A stretch of DNA of 64,000 nucleotides from Larix kaempferi (lineage: Eukaryota; Streptophyta; Pinopsida; Pinales; Pinaceae). Made by a program: the position numbers and the translations under genes. The stretch is from NCBI GenBank assembly GCA_027924585.1, contig BSBM01001067.1, forward strand, positions 1,676,001 through 1,740,000, given 5' to 3'. Positions 53,361 through 63,357 of this stretch are shown here, piece by piece; the stretch's first letter is position 1; the number at the start of each line of letters is the position of its first letter. The notes below the pieces were generated by a model. The model was given only the letters and a program-made list of their open reading frames with translations. It made no database searches and was not told the origin of the DNA.

Positions 53361-54555
53361 GTGGCTTGATTTGACGCCGGCGTATGGCGCATTTAAAACC
53401 GATTTTAAAACGCCACCAACCGTATTAACGCCCCACACGTGTCAGCTTTTTTTAAATACATGGTGGGGGCCCGAGCCAACCCATTGTCAATTTGTTTATT
53501 GACGAAACCATCGGACGCCGCGCGACCATTCCAGCTCATCCTGCGCAACCACGTTCGCGGCCACCTCAGTCGGCATTTTTCATCAGTGCCAGGTAGGATC
53601 TTAACCTTGCATTTGTCCCTTCTACGCGTCGTATTGCTATTGGGTTATCTTTCTTTTGAAAATGATGGGCATTGGTGGGGTTTTGACGGGCAAAACGCCC
53701 GTCATGGGCGATTTTTGCCCGTCAAATACAATTTGAATTGAGTTCTGCTCGTCACATAAAATAGAGATAGGATAAAATGTTTGGTGGGTGGAGACGGCTA
53801 GTTTGGACGGTTAAGCTTTTCCATTTTTCTCCCCGAGCCGCATGTCTCGTTATTTCAAAACCGTCGAAGCCCCACAGACTTTTCATATCCCCGGCCGAAA
53901 GCCTAAGATGTAAAACCCTGGGCCTTTTTGTAAACCTCAGTCCCAACGTGACCGTTACCCAATTCAAATCCTAGGACAAGCACCATTGCCCCTGTTCAAA
54001 CCTCCCATAGAGCACCTCGGCAAGTGCCGTAAAATAACAATAGCATTCGAAACCCGCGTCGGGTCGTAGATACGAAACGCCTCCATATTTCGTCACAGAG
54101 TCTTCCCAACCTGAGCTTACCCGCAATTAGCCTTTCAAACCACAGCAGTGACGAAAGTTACCCTCTTCCCCAGAGCTAAACCGAAGGCACGTTGCTTCCC
54201 CAATGCGCTTATCTTCACAGAAGCATCCCAAACCTGCCCCTTTAAAGAATTAGGATGGCTAAAATTGATAATCTTGTTCCTGCTAAAAAACGAAGATCAT
54301 CTTTTCTCCCAGGGCAACCCGAGAGCAGATTGTTTCGCAATACACCTATCCTCTCGGGAGCATTCCAAATTCTCCCCTTTTAAAGATTCAAATGTTTTAA
54401 TTTGTATTTTAGGTTGAAATGGTGTATTTTGCTTCCTAAACAGACAGCTTCACATTCTCATATTAAAAAATGATGATGCCCTCTGTTGAAATCTCACATT
54501 ATGTTGCTCAAGTTCATGATGACTGGTATATGGGTGCTATCAGGGATAAGTCAAG
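53361..54555 (+). other. Non-coding, between repeat field and LTR ORF
   Basis: GC-richer sequence with ACGCCCCACACGTGTCAG (a CACGTG box near 53,435) and TTTTTTTAAATACATGG (near 53,450), which could be a promoter for the downstream ORF, and CAGTGCCAGGTAGGAT (near 53,585), a possible splice donor. No protein motif. Confidence 0.4.
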
Positions 54556-57500
54556 ATGCCGAAAACCGGTAAGAAGAAGGCTAAGATGATAGAAAAGAAG
54601 CCTGCACCACTCAAAACTGAAACGTCACTCCAGGACACTAGGTGCACCACCGGTGTCCCTCCTGAAATCAGATGGGGTGACATCTACAGAATGATCCAGG
54701 ACCAAGAAATCCCCGATATGTTGCTAGAGGAAGGGCCAATCTATCTCAATATCAGAGCCTCAGGCATAACTAGAGCCGCTACCCCGCCCTGAGCTGTTCC
54801 CCTGTGCTGAAGTGATCGGATGGATACTCCAACATGCCAATGCTGAAGGGAGAGTGATAAATGACAATAGGAAAGTGGCTATTGCCTCATTTCAACCCGC
54901 ATATCTTGCGGCAGCCTACAAATTTCCCCGGGTCCAACAAGCTCTGACTGATGAATGGTTGGGAAAAATGGACAACGTTGAGATGGCCAAAAGGCTACTA
55001 GTCGCGGGCAAGCATCTAAGGAAGAAAGGTAGCGATGAATATGACGTACAGAATCTGAGGCCTCCTTTCAGATTGATCGCTTTGATGCTGTGCAGAATCT
55101 TCGGCATGCCCGATGGTACCGTATATAAGATTCAATGGGTACCTATTATCCACTTCGTGGCATTTAAGGGAACTGTGTTTGACTGCGCCACTATCCTGTC
55201 AGATAGCTTGGCCTCGATGATAGTAGCTGCAAGGGAAGGACTAGCCTTGAAGAAGGATGAATTCTTCATGTCCTCATATCTGATAGATTGTATTTTGGCC
55301 AAGATAGACTTCCCCAAATTGGGCTGTACATGGGATAAGGCCACCACCCCGGTCTATATTGCTTTCAAGATGTTATGGGCCCAGAACTACAAGCCCAGCT
55401 ACAAACTCATCTGTGAGGGGTTCATCATGCCCCTGTATGGAAGTTATTCAAGGAGGAGCCCAACTGCCTGCCAGAGAATGCTTTGGAAGTCCTTGAGAAT
55501 TACGGGGATTTCTACTTTTTGGAGCAAGGCACCTACCTAAGAATGTTTGGAGGGACTAAGCCCCCATACATTTTGCCACAGTATGCCACAGATTATGTGG
55601 TCCTCAAAGAAGCAATAAGGCAAATATTCCTGGATGGGATTGGAGCAATGCTCCACAAACAGCATAAAGCTTCCTTTCCCCCTCTACCTTTCTGCATAGG
55701 TGCTTACAAGTTCTCGGGGGTTTCCTCAGCTGAAGAATTTGTTCAAGAGCTGAAAGCCTTCCACTTCGGTGAGGTCATCTTCCACATGAACGACATAAAG
55801 GGTTAAGTGGCCGATCATTGTAAGGACATCTACGCTCATTTTGAATACTCGCATTATCCCGATGCCGAGGAAGAGGTATTCAGAGGCATTAGCAACATGT
55901 CTGAGCTGCGGATCTGTCGCCAAGGCACTGGAGCAAGCTCTAGCTTAGCCAAGATCCATAAGACCAATCAGCAGTAGGATAAAGAAGCTGAAGATGCCCG
56001 AGCTCGGGAAGAGCTCAGATTAAGAGAAGAGGAAAGACTACTCCAAGAAGCTCAAGACGCCAGATTGCAGTGGGAGGTGGAGGAAGCCAGGTGGAAGCAG
56101 GAAGCGGAAGTGGCAAGGATGCAAGAAGAGGCAGAAAAGGAAATCCTGCGGAAAGAAGCTGAACAAGCTAAGGCAGAGAGGAAGGCGGAAGAAGAATTGA
56201 AAGCAAGGGAAGATGCTCAAGCCAGTGGGTCCGGTGTCCAAGACATGGATATAGACACATCTCAAGCAGGTGGCTCTGGTACCCAAGATAAGGGCATGGA
56301 CCCAGCTCAGGAAGTCCGGACCCCACCTGAAGAAGACATAGACATCATAAACCGACCAATTGTCCCGTACACGCCATCGGGAAAGCGTACAATGTCCAAG
56401 TGGAATGAGTTTGTCTACGACAAGAAAAGGAAAGCTATGGTCCTCAAATCAGAAGAAAGGATAAAAAGTCCCTTCCATGAAGACATTGTTACCCACCGAG
56501 AGGTCACTGTAATGAAAGACACAGATCAAGATCCCTTTGCTATGGCATCCGCAGCTGTAGCAACAGCAAAGGCATCATTTGCCAATGTAGGGGTTATAGT
56601 TAAAGAAAATATATTGACAAAGAAGAAAGCTCGTACGCTACAACAGACTGTGGCTAATGAGCAAGCCCAAAGAGATCTGGTAGTGAACAAGTATAATTGC
56701 TTGTACGCTGAGCATAAGGAGCTGTCAAACAAGTACAGCCAGCTGGAGGAGGAAAAGAACCAGCTAACACTCCAAATAATGATGGCAGAAGCGGAGAAGA
56801 ATGGAGCAGAAGAAAAGGCATCTCAGCTAGAAGAAGACAAGCGGGCATTAGCCGAGCGGTTAGAGCAAGCGGAGAGCAGAACAATGGACATGTCTCCCTT
56901 CCATGAGCTGTCATGCAACATCCTGAAGCAAGTGTATGACACTCAGGAGCTAATCACTGATGAGGTTTGCAAACTCAAGGACATGGTGGTTAGGTTAAAA
57001 GAAATCAATGCGGAAGCCCATAGGCTCAAAGTGAAGAGTACCCGTGTTAAGGCAAATATCATCAGTCAGATGGCATGGAGAGAAGGAAAAGGGGGTTTCC
57101 CTGCGCACCTCCCATTTAAATCCGTGGACAGTTTTAATGAGGACGTAGCACTGTTGGAGTTTGGCAGGAATTGCGCCAGTAAGCTGATGGCCACTGTGCA
57201 AAGAACAACAGATAAAATCAGCAGTCTCTACCAAAGGCTCCAAGAGGCACATGTCAAATGCACATTGAGTTTCCCTCAGTCCCTGGAGGACTTTCCGGAG
57301 AAGGAGCAGCGTTTGTACCAACTAAAGGAAGAATTGGGCATTCAAACGGAGTACTTAAAGAGGATTGATGTCCTGGCTATTGATGACCTCCAACATTATA
57401 TTGTGTCGTCATCACTCCACAACCATCTGCTGAAGGAAGTGCATCAAGCTGCAGTGGCGGAAGTTCAAAGCATTAAAGCAGAGCTCGGGAAGAATGTGAC

Positions 57501-57831
57501 TTCTCAGAAAATCTTGTTCCCTGCTGCAACAAACATAGTCATAAGGGACACAGGTGTGTGGTACAGCTACATAGCAGAGGAGGAAAGGAAAGCTGCAGCA
57601 GCAGCAGGAGCATCAACAGATCCAGGATCTTCTCTCCCAGCAGCCATTCCAGCTACAGCAGTGGGCTCGATTCCCTCTTCCCCAGCAATGGCAGAAAGTC
57701 TGGCCAGCTCAATCCCTCCTTCCCAATTAGAAGCAGCATCAGCAATAGTCTCGAGTGTCTCTTCCCAGGCAGCATCAGCAGCAATTAACTTGGGCGATCC
57801 TCTGCCAGCAGAAGCTCACGCACAGGAATGA
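54556..57831 (+). pseudogene. Long LTR-located ORF, about 1,090 codons, coiled-coil C-terminus
   Basis: Starts at ATG 54,556 ('MPKTGKKKAKMIEKKPAPLK', lysine-rich). It shifts frame near 54,770 and again near 55,445, has in-frame stops at 55,804 and about 55,975, then is open to TGA at 57,831 (588 codons). The middle part has 'LIALMLCRIFGMPDGTVYKI', 'TVFDCATILSDSLASMIVAA' and 'FFMSSYLIDCILAKIDFPKL', reminiscent of the 'putative plant transposon protein' type found beside plant retroelements, unverified. Then come Glu/Lys/Arg-rich heptads ('EEAEKEILRKEAEQAKAERK'), a second coiled coil at about residues 200-280 of the last frame, and an Ala/Ser/Pro-rich tail. No RT, protease or zinc motif. Function unknown. 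Confidence 0.65.
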
Positions 57832-59047
57832 AATAAGCTAAATTCAGTTGAGCAACTCTCTCCAACCAAACACGTGTACAGCAGGGAAAGCATTGGTGTT
57901 AGCATTATTTCAGCTATGTATATTTTGTTAAACTTTCGAACATGTAAGGCGTAAGCCATGGGACAGCTGTCCCTATTTTTTGTCAAAACAATTTTGTAAA
58001 AGAAGTGGTCATTTTTGGTGGTCGGTTATAGAAGAAATTCCTGTAATTGACAAGTGGAATGGGCTAGGTGGTATCCCAAACGGTAGAATTGTAATTATAA
58101 ATAGAAGCTAGGAAGAATAGATGAGGACTTTTGGCAGGGAAGGAAATTTTGAAACCCATACGAGCTATCTTGTATCGGGCATGTAAAATTGAATTTTCTA
58201 ATAGAAGCCAGGGAGATGGACGTTTTACATGGGGAACGGAAGATGGATGTGTGTTGGACTCTTCTGATGACATCTATACTGTAATGTGAAATCTGCATTG
58301 CTATTTGAACTATTTCTTGGCAACAAATGATTTTGCTTATTTCTGTGTGAACGATTTTCTCCATTTCATGAACAGTGAATGTGTTTCAGACTAAATCAGG
58401 AGCTATCTGCTGATATTTTATTTTGCTGTAGAGTTCTCTTTTAGATTAAATGGCTAATTGTTTTTCTTCAAGATGACTCCTATGGCTCGTTGTTCATGCC
58501 TTTAAATGTGCTCCCTGCAGGGATCTTTAGAGTTATTTCAGTTTGTTTATATTTAGCTCCGTTTCTTTATTCTTTCTACGTAGATTAAATAATCTTTTGC
58601 TTTTCCTGTTTTATGAGCAATAGATGCGTTCCATGCTGAATTAGAAGCTATCTTCTAAAGATCTTTATCTTGTTGTAGCTTTACTTGTGAGAAAGAATAG
58701 CTATCTGTTCTTTCCTTACGTTATTTGCTACAGCTTATTGCTCATCCCTTAAGTGTGTTCCTTGCAGGGATAGGTAGATTTACTCCAGCTTCTAGACTTA
58801 GATCTGTTTTAGTTGCATCTAGATCAAATATAATTTAGGCACTTGCATCTCATTTAAAAGACATAAAACCCAAAAGAAAGTTGGATCAGGCCATAACCAG
58901 TAGAATCGGATTTAAACTCCAAATCCACGGTTGCCGGAACCGCTAACCGGACGGATTCCCTACACCAAACGGGAGATAGTCTAATTGGGACCATCTCTTG
59001 GGGAGAATCCCTTTCTGATTGATGCTGCGATATCCGAGGCATCAACA
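57832..59047 (+). other. LTR promoter, R and U5 region
   Basis: Non-coding. It contains a perfect 14-bp palindrome GGGACAGCTGTCCC (57,960-57,973), TATAAATA (58,096-58,103), and a diverged tandem duplication of about 246 bp: GGAGCTATCTGCTGA...TGCTCCCTGCAGGGAT near 58,400-58,525, and again at about 58,645-58,770. It ends CATCAACA before the PBS. Confidence 0.6.
58096..58103 (+). promoter_or_regulatory. TATA box of the giant LTR
   Basis: TATAAATA in an AT-rich context, followed about 25-30 bp later by a likely start region. It is about 265 bp after the stop of the LTR ORF and about 985 bp before gag. Confidence 0.55.
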
Positions 59048-59052
59048 GTTTT

Positions 59053-59069
59053 TGGCGCTAGAAGGAGGG
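59053..59069 (+). other. Primer binding site
   Basis: TGGCGCTAGAAGGAGGG, starting with the obligatory TGG, five bases after ...CAACA. Such TTTTGGCGCTAGAAG contexts follow the 5' LTR in plant gypsy elements of the Athila/Tat type, as I recall; the tRNA is not assigned. Confidence 0.6.
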
Positions 59070-59080
59070 CCTGAAAGTGC

Positions 59081-59821
59081 ATGGCTGATATAGGAAAATC
59101 TTCCGCGGTCATAGATAACACTGAAAACCCGCTTAAAGAAAGCATTTCAAACAGCCCAGATCTTGGATTAACAGATCAAGAACGCCTCATTTCTGACCCT
59201 GAGCCTCAAGAATCTTTATACGCTGTCCCTTTTACAGAAATAGAGGATTTGAGAAGACATACCAGATCCTACGTTAGACAGCTAGGTGGTTTAAACGCTG
59301 TCAACTTCCTCCCTAAGAAAATTACACCTAGAAAGGAGCCACAATACACTCGTGATTCAATTCTCGTTCAAAGTTTTGAAGAACTGGTAAATCTGACTTT
59401 GGAAGAAATTTCAGACACTCTTAACAAGGCAGATCTTGAAAACTCAGAAAAAATTTTAGACCAAGAAAATCTTGAACAAATTACCACTCCTAAGAGTACG
59501 CCACATGATTCACCCTACGATTCTCCACCAGGGTCTCCACATCCAAATCCAAACATGGTTGTACCTGCTTGGAGAGCAAGGGGGGCACTGAACCTAGCTG
59601 GACCATTCCATAATATTCCTAAAAACCCAGAAAAGGTCTTGCCTAAGTACGATCCAGGGAAAGCCATTTCGGCAGAAGATCACCTCAAGAGTTTTTACTT
59701 AGCTCTGAACCTTTTGAACATACAACATGAAGATGTAGTCTGCAGGTTGTTTCCATATACATTCGAGCCAAAAGTATCATCATGGTACTTTAGCCTACAA
59801 CCCAGCTCAATCTCTAGCTAG
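59081..59821 (+). CDS. gag: Gag, N-terminal and capsid start (first frame)
   Basis: 247 codons from ATG 59,081. A polar N-terminus is followed by 'NMVVPAWRARGALNLAGPFH', 'KYDPGKAISAEDHLKSFYLA' and 'VVCRLFPYTFEPKVSSWYFS', the start of the Retrotrans_gag domain. A TAG at 59,819-59,821 stands where the family has a Trp ('SS.DEF'), a single G-to-A change. The next segment continues the capsid. Confidence 0.82.
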   Translation: MADIGKSSAVIDNTENPLKESISNSPDLGLTDQERLISDPEPQESLYAVPFTEIEDLRRHTRSYVRQLGGLNAVNFLPKKITPRKEPQYTRDSILVQSFEELVNLTLEEISDTLNKADLENSEKILDQENLEQITTPKSTPHDSPYDSPPGSPHPNPNMVVPAWRARGALNLAGPFHNIPKNPEKVLPKYDPGKAISAEDHLKSFYLALNLLNIQHEDVVCRLFPYTFEPKVSSWYFSLQPSSISS

Positions 59822-59835
59822 GATGAGTTCGAAAA

Positions 59836-61479
59836 GTGTTTCTTAAAGAAATACGGAAACCAAAAGACTGTGGCCACACTTATGAAAGAACTCTTATCCA
59901 TGAGGATGGAAAAGAAAGAAAGGTCCAAGACTTTAATCAAAGATTCACAACGCTATTAAATAACTTCAGTGAAGCTAATAAACCAGCCGAGGAATCTCTG
60001 ATTGAATACTATACAACCGCTCTTGATGGACCCATAGCAATGTTTGTAAAAAGGTCCAAGAAAACTACCCTGATAGAGAACTTTGAGGAAGCTAGAAAGG
60101 TAGAAGAAGAGGCTGATAGCATTGCTAAACATGCCTTAGATGTAGAACCAAAACCTGCAGCTAGCAAAAAACCTTTGCTACTCACCAGAGGTAAAGAAGA
60201 GCCATCTACGGACATGGAAAATGTAGTCAAGATGATGCAGAAATTATCTAACAAAATCATAGATCTCGAGAAAGACAGGGCTGCTAGCACATCTAGGAAA
60301 CCTTTCAAGCCATTTTATAAAAGAAGGGAAGACGGGGAACAGACTCATCCACCAATGAACGCTGCCCCTATTTTAAACTTAAATGAGATTGGGATGGAAA
60401 ATTTCTGCACTTTTCACCAAGAACTGCATTCGGAAAAGAGCTGCCCGCAATGGATTAATTCCATGAGCTTAGTCATGAACCAAATGTTAGATTCTCAGAT
60501 CCCAGATCAGGATGATCCTCTAGAAGAGTCGAGCCCTGAGTTAGAGGAACCAACCCCGGACACTACTATGGTGTTGTGGGATTGGGTACCTATGACTGAA
60601 TTAGTAGAAGAAGATCACATAGATAGCTCTCCCTCTACCATAAATGTTGCCACTCGTAGCAAGGGCCCAATTGTGGATCCTATGCCAGTCACCGTCCCCC
60701 ATAAGCCTAAAGTTTCAAAAGATCCGCCTAGGAGGCATATACCAATCATCCCACCACAGCCCAAAGTCAACCAAACGGTGGCCAAATATCCAAGCGCTGA
60801 CAACATAGTTCAGCCACCTAAGGTCACAATGAGCAAAACAGATCAGCCAAGTCGAATTGGAAACGAATCTGATATAGGATACGATATTATTGAAGATATC
60901 AAGAAGGTCAAGGAAAACGTATCAATATTTGACATGTGCAGCCTGCCCCACCAACGAGACAAACTGTTGCATGTTTTGCAACCTCAGATCAGCACCCCGT
61001 TAACGGATTCTCAAGACAATCCCGAAATTAATGAGGCTAGCATCGGTGGAAAGTCTAAATCCCAAACATTGCCATTCTTATTGACATTTGAAATTTTCAA
61101 CCATAATGTTCACAACTGTTTGGTAGATTCTGGAGCATCCTCAAACGTTATGCCACTGTCAATTTGTAGGAAAATTAATGGGCAGCCCGTGCCATCTCCA
61201 GCTCACATTATCCAATTAGACAGGACTGCTGTCAAGGTTATTGGGGAGATGAAAGATGTTCTAATTAGACTGTCAGCTGACCCTAGAGTCTGTCAATTCA
61301 TTGACATAATGGTGGTCGATATTCCTGAAGCCTATGGGCTGATTTTAAGTAGGGATTGGTCTACTAAGCTAAGTGGCTACTTTGCTACTGATTGGTCTCA
61401 TCTATGGCTGCCTTATCAGAACAGGCAGAATCAGATTAAAGTTCTTAGGGAACCTCATATGAAACAAAACATAACTTAG
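59836..61479 (+). CDS. gag-pro: Gag C-terminus and retropepsin
   Basis: 547 codons; true Gag sense begins after a frameshift near 59,910 ('KVQDFNQRFTTLLNNFSEAN'). Then 'IAMFVKRSKKTTLIENFEEA' ends the capsid. A Lys-rich region leads to 'FCTFHQELHSEKSCPQW' (about 60,409), a C-H-H-C pattern usual at this place in related polyproteins. After an acidic/Pro-rich spacer the protease reads 'NCLVDSGASSNVMPLSICRK' (catalytic DSGA intact, about 61,118-61,145) and 'AYGLILSRDWSTKLSGYFAT'. It ends at TAG 61,477-61,479, in frame with the next ORF 19 codons later. Confidence 0.88.
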   Translation: MFLKEIRKPKDCGHTYERTLIHEDGKERKVQDFNQRFTTLLNNFSEANKPAEESLIEYYTTALDGPIAMFVKRSKKTTLIENFEEARKVEEEADSIAKHALDVEPKPAASKKPLLLTRGKEEPSTDMENVVKMMQKLSNKIIDLEKDRAASTSRKPFKPFYKRREDGEQTHPPMNAAPILNLNEIGMENFCTFHQELHSEKSCPQWINSMSLVMNQMLDSQIPDQDDPLEESSPELEEPTPDTTMVLWDWVPMTELVEEDHIDSSPSTINVATRSKGPIVDPMPVTVPHKPKVSKDPPRRHIPIIPPQPKVNQTVAKYPSADNIVQPPKVTMSKTDQPSRIGNESDIGYDIIEDIKKVKENVSIFDMCSLPHQRDKLLHVLQPQISTPLTDSQDNPEINEASIGGKSKSQTLPFLLTFEIFNHNVHNCLVDSGASSNVMPLSICRKINGQPVPSPAHIIQLDRTAVKVIGEMKDVLIRLSADPRVCQFIDIMVVDIPEAYGLILSRDWSTKLSGYFATDWSHLWLPYQNRQNQIKVLREPHMKQNIT

Positions 61480-61536
61480 TTAGAAGAAAAGAATGAAGCC
61501 GTAACTTTCTCATCCTCGGTTCTGGGGAATTATTTC

Positions 61537-63357
61537 TTGGAAATGGATCCGGGTAATTATCAATCTGAAACCATTAGCCATGAATCAGATAAACAATCCG
61601 ATCTCCTTCATTTCTCTCGGACTGGTGATGTTGATTGTAACATAGTCAATTTAGTTACTGACATAGATCACAAAGAAACTAACTTAGCTGAATCTAAAGA
61701 TACCTTTTGGACATTATACTTTGATGGTTCTAAAACTCTGGAAGGATCCAGAGCCGGTTGTGTTCTAATGGATCCAAAAAGAAACAAGTATTTTTTGTCT
61801 TGTAGATTAGAATTCGATTGTACTAATAACACTACTGAGTATGAAGCTTTGGTGCATGGATTAAAGAAGGCCATTGGCTTAAATGTTAAATACCTGAAGG
61901 TTTTTAGTGACTCCGAGATAGTTGTAAGACAGGTAAGGGACACCATTCATTGTCTCTCACCTCACTTGAAAGGTTATCAGGCTGAGGTATGGGATCTAAT
62001 CATGCATTTTGACGCTTTCAATATAAAATCAATCCCTAGATTGCAAAATTCTGCTGCTGATTTGTTAGCAACATCTGCTTCCAGATTGGTGCCATCAAAT
62101 AATAAATGCTCAATTGAATTGATTTTCAGGCCTTCCATTCCCGATAACATCACAAACTTCAGAGTCTTCGATGATGATGAACAAATTATCAGCTTCCTAA
62201 CAAACGAAGATAGCTTTCAAGGAGCTGCAATAGATGAGGAAGAACATGATGCTGATTTAATGAAGAAGGAGGAGGAGAAAGGAAATTTCATGCCCAAGGG
62301 AGTAAGGTCCCTCGAAATGCTGTTCGATATTCAAAATAAGTTCAAAAGACCGGCTAATACCAAAACTAACAGCTCATCAATGCAACATGAGTTAGTTAAT
62401 TTGGGTACCGAGGCAGAACCAAAATTCGTCAACCTCGGCAAATGTTGTTCACCAGGAGAAAGAGATAGGTTCATCAAATTGTTTAAGCAATACAAAGATG
62501 TTTTTGCATGGACCTATGAAGATCTGAAAACATATGACGTCCGCATCATTCAGCATGTTATACCAATGAAAGCGGGTGTCAAGCCATTTCAGCAGCAGTT
62601 AAGAAGGATGCATCCTACTCTAGAACCGTTGATCCAAAAGGAATTAAAGAAGCTCCTGGACGCTAAGATAATCTTCAAAGTTCGGCATTCTGAATGGGTT
62701 GCAAACTTGGTTCCCGTAAGGAAGAAGTCGGGAGAGATAAGGCTATGCATAGATTTCAGAAATTTAAACAAAGCCTCGGATAAAGACAACTACCCCGTAC
62801 CTTCAATGGAGCAAATCCTACAAATGGTGTCGGGATCCGAATTGTTTTCTCTCCTCGATGGTTTCTCCGGATACAATCAAGTGTTAGTAGCAGAAGAAGA
62901 TTGCCTTAAGACTACTTTCAGAACTAAGTGGGGAACTTTCGCCTACAGAAGAATGCCATTTGGTCTGATAAATGCAGGAGCTACATTCCAGAGAGCAATG
63001 GATATCGCCTTCCGAGGATTGGGTGGGCAATGTGTTGTTTTTTACTTAGATGATGTGACAGTCTTTTCGAAGAAAAGGGAAGATCATGTCGTGCATCTGA
63101 AGCATATTTTTGATCGCTGCCGGAAATATGGTTTTTCTTTGAATCCCAAGAAGAGCGTGTTTGCTGTTCCCGAAGGTAAGCTCTTGGGTCATATCATCTC
63201 CAAAGGGGGAGTGTCAATTGACCAAGAAAGAGTCCAAGCTATTAATAAGATTCCAATGCCTCACAACAAGAAATCTATGCAGTCTTTTATGGGCACCATC
63301 AATTTTGTCCGCAGATTTGTTACAGATTTCGCACAAATTGTTAAGCCATTGCAATAG
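61537..63357 (+). CDS. pol: RNase H (plant/archaeal type) fused upstream of reverse transcriptase
   Basis: 606 codons. Residues about 57-178 are an RNase H: 'LYFDGSKTLEGSRAG' (D63), 'NNTTEYEALVHGLKKA' (E101), 'VFSDSEIVVRQ' (D125) and 'NSAADLLAT' (D175), a full D-E-D-D set. After an acidic spacer the RT spans about 300-600: 'DVFAWTYEDLKTYD', 'VRKKSGEIRLCIDFRNLNKA', 'LFSLLDGFSGYNQVLVAEED' (catalytic Asp), 'RRMPFGLINAGATFQRAMD' and 'VVFYLDDVTVFSKKREDHVV' (YLDD at about 503-506). It ends 'RRFVTDFAQIVKPLQ' at TAG. The frame is continuous with the protease ORF apart from one TAG. Confidence 0.93.
   Translation: MEMDPGNYQSETISHESDKQSDLLHFSRTGDVDCNIVNLVTDIDHKETNLAESKDTFWTLYFDGSKTLEGSRAGCVLMDPKRNKYFLSCRLEFDCTNNTTEYEALVHGLKKAIGLNVKYLKVFSDSEIVVRQVRDTIHCLSPHLKGYQAEVWDLIMHFDAFNIKSIPRLQNSAADLLATSASRLVPSNNKCSIELIFRPSIPDNITNFRVFDDDEQIISFLTNEDSFQGAAIDEEEHDADLMKKEEEKGNFMPKGVRSLEMLFDIQNKFKRPANTKTNSSSMQHELVNLGTEAEPKFVNLGKCCSPGERDRFIKLFKQYKDVFAWTYEDLKTYDVRIIQHVIPMKAGVKPFQQQLRRMHPTLEPLIQKELKKLLDAKIIFKVRHSEWVANLVPVRKKSGEIRLCIDFRNLNKASDKDNYPVPSMEQILQMVSGSELFSLLDGFSGYNQVLVAEEDCLKTTFRTKWGTFAYRRMPFGLINAGATFQRAMDIAFRGLGGQCVVFYLDDVTVFSKKREDHVVHLKHIFDRCRKYGFSLNPKKSVFAVPEGKLLGHIISKGGVSIDQERVQAINKIPMPHNKKSMQSFMGTINFVRRFVTDFAQIVKPLQ

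Larger units (their letters stand above)
52099..59047 (+). repeat. Proposed 5' LTR, about 6.95 kb, containing a coding region
   Basis: Begins TGTTGTTGCAGC, exactly where homology of the interrupted element stops, and ends CATCAACA five bases before a PBS; TGTTG/CAACA are inverted. A TATAAATA box is at 58,096-58,103 with about 940 bp of R/U5 after it. Alternative: a shorter LTR starts somewhere after 57,831 and the upstream 5.7 kb is a separate insertion. I saw no LTR start or internal PBS supporting that, but the 3' LTR needed for proof is outside the window. Confidence 0.55.

Noticed and set aside
52404-53502. Six overlapping open frames (62-156 codons) on both strands
   Set aside because: They arise from the stop-poor GC-rich repeat, show mirrored Arg/Glu/Lys-rich translations, and have no motif.
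57558-57788. Ser-rich 76-codon plus-strand frame
   Set aside because: Alternative frame of the Ala/Ser/Pro-rich tail of the LTR ORF.
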